This document shows, piece by piece, positions 17,272 to 24,775 of a DNA stretch of 64,000 nt. Origin of the DNA: Streptomyces sp. TP-A0356 (GTDB lineage: Bacteria; Actinomycetota; Actinomycetes; Streptomycetales; Streptomycetaceae). A model generated the notes under the pieces. That model was given only the letters and a program-made list of their open reading frames with translations, had not been told where the DNA came from and made no database searches. Made by a program: the position numbers and the translations under genes. The DNA is taken from positions 220,303 to 284,302 of the forward strand of contig NZ_BBZJ01000028.1 of NCBI RefSeq assembly GCF_001417775.1, in the 5' to 3' direction. Numbering within the stretch: position 1 is the first letter of the stretch; every line of letters begins with the position of its first letter.

Positions 17272-18050
17272 TTCTTGATCTCCCCATTGGTGCGCGCCGC
17301 ACGACGGGTCACGGCGTTTTCCGTGGCGCCGGTGATGGCGGAGATGATCTCTTCCTGCGAGGTCGACTTGACCTCGAAGACGCCGTTGTTGCGTCCCAGA
17401 CGCAGCACCGCCACCTTGTCGGCGACGGCCTTCACATCGGCCATGTTGTGGCTGATGAGGATCACGGCGTGACCGCGCTCCCGCAGCCGCTCCACGAGGT
17501 CGAGGACCTGCGCGGTCTGCTCGACGCCGAGGGCGGCGGTGGGCTCGTCGAGGATGACCAGCTTGGGCTCGCCGAGCATGGAGCGGGCGATGGCCACGGT
17601 CTGGCGCTGACCGCCGGAGAGCGAGGCGATCGGGATACGGACGCTGGGAATGCGGATCGACAGCGTGTCGAGCAGTTCGCGCGAGCGCCGCTCCATCTCG
17701 ACCTCGTCCAGGATGCCGCGCTTGCGGAGCTCCCGGCCCAGGTAGAGGTTGCCGACGACGTCGATGTTGTCGCACAGCGCCAGGTCCTGATAGACCGTCG
17801 CGATGCCCAGGCTCTGGGCGTCGTGCGGCTTGTTGATCTGAACCGCCTTGCCTTCCCACTCGATGACGCCCTCATCGATGGGGTGCACGCCGGCGATCGT
17901 CTTGACCAGCGTGGATTTTCCGGCGCCGTTGTCGCCGACCAGGGCGACCACCTCACCGGCGTGGACCTCAAGCTCTACGTCGGTGAGCGCCTGAACGGCA
18001 CCGAACCGCTTGGAGACCCCGCGCAACGCCAGCACGGGCGTAGCGGACAC
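17268..18050 (-). CDS. xylG: sugar ABC transporter ATP-binding protein (single nucleotide-binding domain)
   Basis: 260 residues. Walker A GDNGAGKST, Q-loop (VYQDLALCDN), ABC signature SLSGGQRQ, Walker B VILDEPTAAL and the switch His in LISHN are all present. E. coli XylG and RbsA carry two tandem ATPase domains in ~500 residues; this protein has one, so the transporter must use a homodimer. I prefer the GTG at 18050 because AAGGAG is 9 nt upstream; the ATG at 18059 sits directly on that Shine-Dalgarno. It is coupled to xylH by a 4-nt overlap and separated from xylF by 188 bp with a hairpin. Confidence 0.92.
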   Translation of the reverse strand: MSATPVLALRGVSKRFGAVQALTDVELEVHAGEVVALVGDNGAGKSTLVKTIAGVHPIDEGVIEWEGKAVQINKPHDAQSLGIATVYQDLALCDNIDVVGNLYLGRELRKRGILDEVEMERRSRELLDTLSIRIPSVRIPIASLSGGQRQTVAIARSMLGEPKLVILDEPTAALGVEQTAQVLDLVERLRERGHAVILISHNMADVKAVADKVAVLRLGRNNGVFEVKSTSQEEIISAITGATENAVTRRAARTNGEIKK

Positions 18051-18185
18051 GTGAATCATCTCCTTCGCCGCCTGACCCGGCGGGAGGTTGTGCAGAAGTT
18101 TGGGGGGATGTTCCGTCCGGCACCCCGCGACGAGCTTGCGGGGCTGGTGAACGCGGGGCGCCGGCGGAGCCTTTGCGTGCCAGTC

Positions 18186-18219
18186 CCGTACGGAGATTCA
18201 AGGACGAATTCCCGTACGG
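18186..18219 (-). promoter_or_regulatory. hairpin between xylF and xylG
   Basis: Two copies of the self-complementary CCGTACGG (18186-18193, 18212-18219) can pair into an 8-bp stem in the xylF-xylG gap. In sugar ABC operons such structures often lower readthrough and protect the mRNA of the binding-protein gene; that role is inferred here. Confidence 0.4.
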
Positions 18220-18238
18220 CGAAAGGACTTGGGGTCGC

Positions 18239-19354
18239 TTACTTCAGACCGATCTTGTCGCAGGCCGACTTGTACTGCGCGGTGCAGATGTCGGAGATCG
18301 TGTAGATGCCGTCCTTGATGACGGTGTCCTTGATGTTGTCCTTGGTCAGGGAGACGACCGGAACGAGGACGGAGGGCACCTGCTTGGTGGTCGGGCTGTC
18401 GACCTTGTCCTTGGCTATCGAGTCGAGCGACTTGCCCTGGGCGAGCGCGACGGCCATCTCCGCGGCCACGTCGGCCTCCTGCGGGTACGGCTTGTAGACG
18501 CTCATGTACTGCTCACCCGTGACGATGCGCTGCACACCCGCGAGTTCGGCGTCCTGGCCGGTGACCGGGATGTTGGTGATGCCGGCGGCCTTGAGGGCGG
18601 TGATGATACCGCCGGCCATGCCGTCGTTGGCGGAGTACACACCGACGATGTTCTGCTTGCCGAGAGCCGAGATGGCGCCTTCCATGTTGGCGTTGGCGTT
18701 CTCCGGCTTCCACTCCTTGGTGTCGTACTCCTTGCCGATGTCCACCTTGCCGTTGAGGACCTGGTGGGCGCCCGCCTTGAACTGGGCGGCGTTCGGGTCG
18801 GTGACGGAACCGTTCATCATGACGATCTTGCCGGACTTGGCCTTGGAGCCGAGGGCCTTGAGGAGGGCCTCGCCCTGGACCTTGCCGACCGTCGTGTTGT
18901 CGAACGAGGTGTAGGCGCTGATCGAGCCCTGCGCGAGGCGGTCGTAGGCGACGACCGGGATGCCGGCCCCCTTGGCCTTCTCCACCGAGCTCTTGATGGC
19001 CGCAGCGTCGACCGCGTCCACGATGAGGACGTCCACCTTGTTGGTGATCATCGTGTCGACCTGCTGGTTCTGGGTGCTCGGGTCCTGCTTGGCGTTGGCG
19101 TAGACGACCTCGCCCTTGCCGTTCGTGAGCTCCTTGACCTTCTTCTCGATCAAGGGGCGGTCGAACTTCTCGTACCGGGCGGTCTGGTTCTCGGGGAGAA
19201 GCAGACCGACCTTGATGGCGTCGCCCTTCTTGGCGCCGCCCGAGGACGAGGACGAGCTGTTGCCGGACTGCTTGGCACTGCCACAAGCGGCCAGCGAGAC
19301 GGCCATCGCACCAGCGGCAACGGCAACGGCGGCACGACGCATACGCGTGTTCAA
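18239..19354 (-). CDS. xylF: xylose-type sugar-binding lipoprotein
   Basis: 371-residue periplasmic-binding-protein type I lipoprotein. The signal peptide has a basic start (MNTRMRR), a hydrophobic core and the lipobox LAAC with Cys24, followed by a Ser/Gly linker. The body begins IKVGLLLPENQTARYEKFD and includes VLIVDAVDAAAIKSSVEKAK and GIPVVAYDRLAQGSISAY, as in XylF/ChvE proteins. The start codon is TTG at 19354, supported by GGGAGG 8 nt upstream; an ATG four codons later is less well placed. It captures the sugar outside the membrane for XylGH. An 18-bp dyad lies 98 bp upstream, next to the ROK regulator. Confidence 0.92.
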   Translation of the reverse strand: MNTRMRRAAVAVAAGAMAVSLAACGSAKQSGNSSSSSSGGAKKGDAIKVGLLLPENQTARYEKFDRPLIEKKVKELTNGKGEVVYANAKQDPSTQNQQVDTMITNKVDVLIVDAVDAAAIKSSVEKAKGAGIPVVAYDRLAQGSISAYTSFDNTTVGKVQGEALLKALGSKAKSGKIVMMNGSVTDPNAAQFKAGAHQVLNGKVDIGKEYDTKEWKPENANANMEGAISALGKQNIVGVYSANDGMAGGIITALKAAGITNIPVTGQDAELAGVQRIVTGEQYMSVYKPYPQEADVAAEMAVALAQGKSLDSIAKDKVDSPTTKQVPSVLVPVVSLTKDNIKDTVIKDGIYTISDICTAQYKSACDKIGLK

Positions 19355-19451
19355 TTCAGAAACCTCCCTGACGAGGCCGCGTCGTTGCGGCCGAGGTGGC
19401 TGGAAGTCAACTCGGCCGCACGTTCAACGTCAAGAAGTAAATCCTTAACGA

Positions 19452-19469
19452 GATGGCAACGGTGCCATC
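19452..19469. promoter_or_regulatory. 18-bp dyad upstream of xylF
   Basis: GATGGCAACGGTGCCATC has perfect 7-bp arms (GATGGCA / TGCCATC) around ACGG. It lies between the ROK stop (19476) and the xylF start (19354), where an operator for xylFGH is expected. Alternative: a small terminator of the ROK gene; there is no T-run. Confidence 0.5.
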
Positions 19470-19475
19470 CGTTCT

Positions 19476-20675
19476 CTAAGTGAAGGCAGGGGTTACCGCG
19501 GGAAGCGTGCCATCCAAAAGGGTTGAATCGCCCATCTCGCTGAGCGCGAGAGCCAGCGCTCCGAGCACTTCCGCACGACCGCCGAGCGCCCCTGGCAACA
19601 CCGAGAGCTGACGTGCCGCGCTGGGGATCGCGTACCGGCCGACCGACTCCCTGATGGGCCCCAGGACCAGCTCCCCGGCCTCGGCGAGATCACCACCGAG
19701 GACCACTCGGCTCGGGTTCAGCAGATTGCAGAGATTGGCGACCCCACTGCCGACGTGGCGGCCGACGTCGGCGATCACCCGGCGGCAGCCCGGATCACCG
19801 TCCCGCGCCAGCCTGACCACGCCTTCCATGGTCAGATCGGTGCCGTGGCTGGACTCGAGCAGCGGTAGTACGTACCGCGCCGCCGCGAACGTCTCCAGAC
19901 AGCCCCGGTTGCCGCAGCGGCAGACGGGGCCGGATTCATCAAGGGTGATGTGCCCGATTTCTCCCGCAGTGCCGCCGGGCCCTCGGTAGATCTTGCCGTC
20001 GATCACCAGTCCGGCGCCGACACCGCTCGCGACCTTGATGTACGCCAGGTCCTTGACCCCCCGGCCGCTGCCCCAGACCAGCTCGCCGAGGGCGCCGAGG
20101 TTGGCGTCGTTGTCCACGTGCACCGGCACGCCGAGCCGCCCCCGCAGCTCCTCGGCGGGTCTGGCGCCGGTCCAGCCCGGCAGGATGGAGGTGGAGCCGA
20201 GCGTGCCCGACTCGACGTCGATGGGGCCGGGGACGCCGAGGCCCACACCCGCGACCTTGGAGCGGTCCACGCCGGTCGCCTCGATCAGCCTGCTGACCAG
20301 CTGTTCCGCCCGGTCGAAGCCCTGCGCGGCGGAGGCGTCCACATCCAGCGGCTCGGACTCCTCGGCGAGCACCTGATGGGCGAGGTTTCCGACCGCGACG
20401 CGCAAATGGGTGTGGCCGAAGTCGACACCGATGACGATGCCGGCGTCACCGCTGAGGGAGACGCTGCGGGCCCTGCGGCCACCCGCCGATGTGGGCGTGA
20501 CCTCGACGGTTCCGCCGTCCTTGAGCTCCCGCACGATGTTGGAGACGGTTGCCGCGGACAGGCCGGTCGTCCTCGCGATCTCCGCCTGCGTGAGCGACCC
20601 GGCGAGGCGCACCGCACGGACGACGCGCTCCAGATTTGCTCGGTGCAGCGACGACTGCGACCCCGGAGTCTCCAT
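19476..20675 (-). CDS. ROK-family transcriptional regulator (Rok7B7-like)
   Basis: 399 residues. The N-terminal winged helix-turn-helix (SLTQAEIARTTGLSAATVSNIV) is followed by an ASKHA sugar-kinase fold: phosphate loop VIGVDFGHTHLRVAVG, catalytic-type segment VHVDNDANLGALGE, and the zinc motif CRCGNRGCLETF. The ATG at 20675 is preceded by AGGAG; an in-frame GTG four codons earlier abuts it. Position beside xylFGH matches S. coelicolor rok7B7 (SCO6008), reported to repress the xylose operon and to affect carbon catabolite control and antibiotic production. It divides xylFGH from ngcEFG, so it may sense a sugar or sugar phosphate relevant to either. Confidence 0.9.
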   Translation of the reverse strand: METPGSQSSLHRANLERVVRAVRLAGSLTQAEIARTTGLSAATVSNIVRELKDGGTVEVTPTSAGGRRARSVSLSGDAGIVIGVDFGHTHLRVAVGNLAHQVLAEESEPLDVDASAAQGFDRAEQLVSRLIEATGVDRSKVAGVGLGVPGPIDVESGTLGSTSILPGWTGARPAEELRGRLGVPVHVDNDANLGALGELVWGSGRGVKDLAYIKVASGVGAGLVIDGKIYRGPGGTAGEIGHITLDESGPVCRCGNRGCLETFAAARYVLPLLESSHGTDLTMEGVVRLARDGDPGCRRVIADVGRHVGSGVANLCNLLNPSRVVLGGDLAEAGELVLGPIRESVGRYAIPSAARQLSVLPGALGGRAEVLGALALALSEMGDSTLLDGTLPAVTPAFT

Positions 20676-20800
20676 CGACTCATCCACTCCTGCCCTCAGC
20701 ACGGCGGCCACGATGCCGCCCGTGTGACCCGGGTCACAACAGCGGGGCCCGGGTCACTTACAAGTTGTGAACTCCAAGCTCCGCTGAACGGGTTACCGCA

Positions 20801-20814
20801 GTCAAGACCTTGAC
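20801..20814. promoter_or_regulatory. inverted repeat upstream of the ROK gene
   Basis: GTCAAGACCTTGAC: 6-bp arms around AC, 126 bp upstream of the ROK start and 124 bp beyond the ngcG stop. On the minus strand the right arm also reads CTTGAC, a possible -35 box. A regulatory role is only inferred. Confidence 0.35.
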
Positions 20815-20937
20815 GGAAATCGGGGAAGATCGAAGCCGCCGGGGCATGGACACGCCGACGCCGCCCTGCGTTCACGGAGAGGACGCCGGCGGGCCGGGTT
20901 GTACGCCGCGTACGGTTGCCTCGGCATGCCGTCGTCG

Positions 20938-21861
20938 CTACTTCAGGGCCCCCGCGGTCAGTCCCTGCACCACCTGCCGCTGGAAGACGATGTACGCCGC
21001 CAGCACCGGCAGCATCGCCATCACCAGGCCCGCGAAGAGTCCGGACCAGTCACCCTTGTAGCCCTGGCTGGCGGCCAGCTGGACCAGGCCCTGGGTGAGG
21101 ACGCGCTTGTCGGGGTCGGTGTTCAGGACCGTCGGGAGCATGTACTGGTTCCACTGGCCCAGGAAGTTGAAGATCCCCACGCTGATCAGGCCCGGCTTCG
21201 CCATCGGGAGCATGATCTGGAAGAACGTGCGGGTGTGCGAGGCTCCGTCCACGAACGCGGCCTCGGCCACCGATGTGGGCAGCGTGCGGAAGAACGCGGT
21301 CAGGAAGAAGACCGTGAAGGGCAGCGAGTAGGCGATGTAGACGAGGATCAGTCCGTGGATCGTGTTCAGCAGGCCCATGTTGTTCACGACATAGAACAGC
21401 GGGACCAGCGCCAACATGATCGGGAAGCTCATGCCGCCGATGAACAGGTAGTAGATGAACCGGTTGCCCGGGAAGTCGAAGCGGGCCAGGACGTACGCCG
21501 CCATCGAGCCGAGCACCAGCGTGCCGATGAGCGAACCGCCCACCACCAGAACGGTGTTGAGGAAGTAGTCGCTCATGTTGGCGTCGGTCCAGGCCCGCGC
21601 CCAGTTCTCGAAGTGCAGCTTGTCCGGCAGCGACCAGGGCGAGCTGAAGATGGAGCTGTCGTCCTTGAAGGACGTCATCACGGCCCACAGCAGCGGCATG
21701 ACCACCATGAAGGCCCACAGGACGAGCATGCCGTGCGAGAAGACGTTGAGGACGGTGCCCTCCTGCTTCCGCCGGGACGGCCCGGCGGGAGGGGCGTCGG
21801 TCTTGGTGGCGGCGGCGCCGGACTCGGCCGGGATCGGGGCGGGGGTCTCGGTCGTCTTCAT
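20938..21861 (-). CDS. ngcG: carbohydrate ABC transporter permease, MalG/NgcG type
   Basis: 307-residue inner membrane permease. Six predicted helices follow a ~40-residue Ala/Pro-rich N-terminus. The EAA loop that docks on the ATPase reads EAAFVDGASHTRTFF followed by LPMAKPG. The ATG follows the ngcF stop by 2 nt, with GGAG just inside ngcF. No ATPase gene is present in this operon; in Streptomyces such systems share the MsiK ATPase encoded elsewhere. The symbol follows the S. coelicolor ngcEFG locus (SCO6005-6007), whose binding protein was reported to bind N,N'-diacetylchitobiose. Confidence 0.88.
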   Translation of the reverse strand: MKTTETPAPIPAESGAAATKTDAPPAGPSRRKQEGTVLNVFSHGMLVLWAFMVVMPLLWAVMTSFKDDSSIFSSPWSLPDKLHFENWARAWTDANMSDYFLNTVLVVGGSLIGTLVLGSMAAYVLARFDFPGNRFIYYLFIGGMSFPIMLALVPLFYVVNNMGLLNTIHGLILVYIAYSLPFTVFFLTAFFRTLPTSVAEAAFVDGASHTRTFFQIMLPMAKPGLISVGIFNFLGQWNQYMLPTVLNTDPDKRVLTQGLVQLAASQGYKGDWSGLFAGLVMAMLPVLAAYIVFQRQVVQGLTAGALK

Positions 21862-21863
21862 GA

Positions 21864-22790
21864 TCAGAACTCCAGCCGCTCGCGCCGGCCCAGCCGCATC
21901 ACGGTCGCCGCGAACAGCAGCGTCACGACGAGCAGGGCGACACCGATGGTGGTTGCGTAGGCGGCCTGACCGTCACGGAAGGCCTTCTGGTAGACGTACA
22001 GCACCATGACGGTGGTCGAGTAGTCGGGGCCGCCCGGCCCGGTCGTCATGATCTGTACGACCGCGAACGACTCGGCGCCCAGGGCGAGGATGCCCATGTA
22101 CACCCAGCCGGACTGCACGGTGTCCCACAGCAGCGGCAGGGTGATCCGGAAGAACGTGGTGGCGCGGCCCGCCCCGTCGAGGAGCGCCGCCTCGTACAGG
22201 TCCCCCGGGATGGAGGCCATGCCCGCGGAGAAGAGGACCACGAAGAAGCCGACCGTGGACCAGACGAGGACCGCCATCACGCACCACAGGGCGAGGTTCG
22301 GGTCGCCCAGCCACAGCGGCTGGACGCTGCCGAGCCCGATCCCGCGCAGCAGCGAGTTGACCGCGCCGCTGTCCGGGTTGTACGCGAAGGCGAACAACAG
22401 GGCGACGATGGCGATCGACAGCACCTGCGGGAAGAAGTAGACGATCTTGTAGAAGGACGAGCCGCGGACTCCCGAGACCACCGGGCCGCCCCTCCGCCGC
22501 CGTCCGCCCACATTGATCATGAAGGCGAAGAACAGGGCCAGGCTGATCGTCACCAGCGGCAGCAGCAGCGCGAACAGCAGGCTGTGCCACAGCGACTTCC
22601 AGAAGATGTCGTCGTGGAACATCCTCGTGTAGTTGTCGGTGCCCACCATCTTGAATTCGGGGCTCAGGCCGGTCCAGTCCGTGAACGAGTAGTAGATGGA
22701 CTGGATGAACGGCCATACGACGAAGAGCGCGTACAGCCCGAGGGGGACCGCGAGGAACCCCACGATGAACCGGTACTTGCCGTGCTGCAT
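21864..22790 (-). CDS. ngcF: carbohydrate ABC transporter permease, MalF/NgcF type
   Basis: 308 residues with about six helices. The first helix is followed by FTDWTGLSPEFKMVGTDNY, typical of the MalF-like subunit, and the EAA loop is EAALLDGAGRATTFF then TLPLLWD. A basic Gly/Arg patch (GGRRRRGGP) in the first cytoplasmic loop is unusual but short. It pairs with NgcG to form the channel for N-acetylglucosamine or chitobiose. The start at 22790 is 76 bp from the ngcE stop, so the three genes are one operon. Confidence 0.88.
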   Translation of the reverse strand: MQHGKYRFIVGFLAVPLGLYALFVVWPFIQSIYYSFTDWTGLSPEFKMVGTDNYTRMFHDDIFWKSLWHSLLFALLLPLVTISLALFFAFMINVGGRRRRGGPVVSGVRGSSFYKIVYFFPQVLSIAIVALLFAFAYNPDSGAVNSLLRGIGLGSVQPLWLGDPNLALWCVMAVLVWSTVGFFVVLFSAGMASIPGDLYEAALLDGAGRATTFFRITLPLLWDTVQSGWVYMGILALGAESFAVVQIMTTGPGGPDYSTTVMVLYVYQKAFRDGQAAYATTIGVALLVVTLLFAATVMRLGRRERLEF

Positions 22791-22866
22791 TGCTACCGAC
22801 CCCGATCTCGCTGCCCGGCCGCCGGTCCGGGTTCGGCCGGCGGCCGCCGCCGCTGGTGACGGATCC

Positions 22867-24318
22867 TCACTGGTGCTTGTAGTGCTTGATCGACGTGTCC
22901 TTGGCCGCCTCGTCGGCGAAGCCCTGGATCTTCTTGATGGCCTCGGCCGGGGTGAGGCGGCCGGCCATCATCTCGCCGAGTCCGGCCACACCGATCTTCT
23001 CCTTCTGGAGCTGCACGTACCAGTCCTGCAGGCGCGGGTTCAGGACGTTGTTGCCGGCCTTCTCCAGCGCGGCCACACCGGACTTGAGGCCCGGCGTCAG
23101 GCTGATACCGGTGGTGCCGCCGTTCAACGCCGTCAGCGACTTGACCTTGGTGGTGAAGTTCTTCGAGGAGGCCTCGCTGAGCATGATGCGCAGCTGCTCC
23201 ATACCGCCCGCCGGGTTCTTCGCCTTGGCCGGGACGACGAAGGGCTCGCCGCCGGAGGCCCAGATGGTGCCGAAGGGCAGCTTGTCGGAGGAGTCGATGC
23301 CGGTGGGCGCGGAGACGGCCAGGTTGAAGTCGCCCGGAATGACGTTCGCGGACTCGTTCTCCACCCAGGAGCCGTTCGGGATGAACAGCGCCTTGCCCTT
23401 CGCCCAGGCGGTCTGCGACTGGATGTGGTCGAGGCCGGGCGTGCCCTGGAGGATGTAGCCCTTCTTGTAGAGCTCGTAGTACGCCTCGAAACAGGTCTTG
23501 ACGGCCGGGTGCTTCCAGGCGTTCGGCTCCAGGTTGTCGATGGCGTCGAGGACCTGGCGGCCGCCGACCTTGCCGATCATCGGGTACAGCGAGAAGGGGA
23601 TGTAGTACGGGTACTTGCCCGCGTACGTCCACCCCGCGATGCCCTTCTTCTTGGCCGCCTCACAGACCTTGAGCATCTCGTCCCAGGTCTCCGGGTACTT
23701 CTCGCCGAGCGAGTCGAGGAGCTTCTGCGAGTACCAGACGCCGTACACGGTGTAGGCGTAGTACATGATCCAGACGGGGCTGCCGTCGAACTGGCCCATC
23801 TCCACGATGCCCGGGCGCAGCGTGTCGCGGACCTTCTTGTTCGGGTCGTCGTAGGAGGGGGCGTCGAGGAGCGGGGTGAGGTCGGCGAGCTGGCTCTTGC
23901 CGACGAGGACGCCCATGTCCATCTGCTCGGCGCCGGAGTTGTCGATGAGGTCCGGCGGATTGCCCTGGTTGAAGCGGGGCTGCAAGGTGGACTGGATCTT
24001 CTGGGTGGCGGAGAACTTCACCTTCACCTTCGGGAAGTCCCTCTCGTAGACCTTCACCGCGTCCTGGGCGTACTCCTTGCCGAAGCCGCCGTCGAAGAGC
24101 ACGAACTCCATCTGCGCCGTGTCGTTCACACCCAGCGGGTTCTTCGCGGTCTTCTTGCCCGCCTTGGCCTTCTCCCCGCCGCCGCCCCCGCTGCTGGCGC
24201 ACGCGGACAGGAAGCTCATCGTGGGGACGGCGATCAGGCCGAGGGCTGCGGACCGCCTGATCAGATCGCGGCGGCCGACGCCTTCGGGGGTGGTGTTCTC
24301 GCCGGAAGTGGATCCCAT
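22867..24318 (-). CDS. ngcE: carbohydrate-binding lipoprotein, NgcE-like, Tat-type signal
   Basis: 483-residue extracellular solute-binding protein (family 1). The signal region has twin arginines (GRRDLIRRSAALGL), a hydrophobic core and the lipobox LSAC, so it is probably a Tat-exported lipoprotein. The body contains FVLFDGGFGKEYAQDAVKVYE and GNPPDLIDNSGAEQMD typical of sugar-binding proteins of this group. The ATG at 24318 has GAGG 8 nt upstream; a TTG two codons earlier is too close to it. Expected ligand: GlcNAc or (GlcNAc)2 by similarity. A DasR-box-like sequence lies about 210 bp upstream. Confidence 0.88.
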   Translation of the reverse strand: MGSTSGENTTPEGVGRRDLIRRSAALGLIAVPTMSFLSACASSGGGGGEKAKAGKKTAKNPLGVNDTAQMEFVLFDGGFGKEYAQDAVKVYERDFPKVKVKFSATQKIQSTLQPRFNQGNPPDLIDNSGAEQMDMGVLVGKSQLADLTPLLDAPSYDDPNKKVRDTLRPGIVEMGQFDGSPVWIMYYAYTVYGVWYSQKLLDSLGEKYPETWDEMLKVCEAAKKKGIAGWTYAGKYPYYIPFSLYPMIGKVGGRQVLDAIDNLEPNAWKHPAVKTCFEAYYELYKKGYILQGTPGLDHIQSQTAWAKGKALFIPNGSWVENESANVIPGDFNLAVSAPTGIDSSDKLPFGTIWASGGEPFVVPAKAKNPAGGMEQLRIMLSEASSKNFTTKVKSLTALNGGTTGISLTPGLKSGVAALEKAGNNVLNPRLQDWYVQLQKEKIGVAGLGEMMAGRLTPAEAIKKIQGFADEAAKDTSIKHYKHQ

Positions 24319-24524
24319 GCTCAAGTCCTCGCCTTCTCCAGGACTCAGGCGGTGAACCGGATCCTCCCCGGCACCGCGATGATGGTGAAGCTGGGGTCGT
24401 GCACGAGGGATTCAGTGGGACGGCACGGCAGTCGGTCGTGCCCGCAACGGTCCGCGCCTCCCGATTCCCTTGTCGTGCCCGTGCACTGCTGCTGTACGGC
24501 AAGGTGACAGCTGCCCGGACGCCG

Positions 24525-24540
24525 ACAGGTATAGTCCACT
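24525..24540. promoter_or_regulatory. DasR-responsive-element-like site
   Basis: ACAGGTATAGTCCACT matches 13 of 16 positions of the nagE2 dre as I remember it (ACAGGTCTACACCACT) and 12 of 16 of the symmetrical consensus. DasR is the GntR-family repressor of chitin and GlcNAc uptake genes in Streptomyces, which fits a site in front of ngcEFG. It is a prediction from one site. Confidence 0.5.
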
Positions 24541-24730
24541 TTCCGCCAGCGGAGCAAGATCGAATGCAAGGTTGTCGGTTTGCTTTTCCGAGTTGAGACC
24601 TCGCGGAAATACGGAATGCATACGGGCCGCCGGAGCGGTCCATCGGCCGCATTGGGCCCGAATGCCACACCCAACACCCTTGACATCACTGACCACTTGA
24701 CCACCTACTGGTTCCTTGCGCAGCGAAGTT

Positions 24731-24742
24731 GACAACGTTGTC
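24731..24742. promoter_or_regulatory. LacI-type operator upstream of GH92 gene 1
   Basis: GACAACGTTGTC, a perfect 12-bp palindrome inside TTGACAACGTTGTCCAT. The same 17-mer with one change occurs upstream of the second GH92 gene at 32099-32115, and a perfect copy is at 32147-32158. The CG-centred palindrome is typical of LacI-family repressors. Confidence 0.7.
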
Positions 24743-24775
24743 CATATTTTCACAGCGCAGGGAGGGTGCTCGCGT

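Larger units (their letters stand above)
24319..24775. other. divergent control region ngcE / GH92
   Basis: 457 bp without a gene between the ngcE start (minus) and the GH92 start (plus). GC content drops around 24520-24760. It holds a DasR-box-like site (24525-24540), TTGACA boxes near 24681 and 24729, and the GACAACGTTGTC operator (24731-24742). The segment 24340-24520 shows nothing I can name. Confidence 0.6.

Noticed and set aside
15823..17472. Plus-strand frame antisense to xylH
   Set aside because: The product is rich in Asp, His, Gly and Gln, typical of antisense reading of a membrane protein gene; no start signal.
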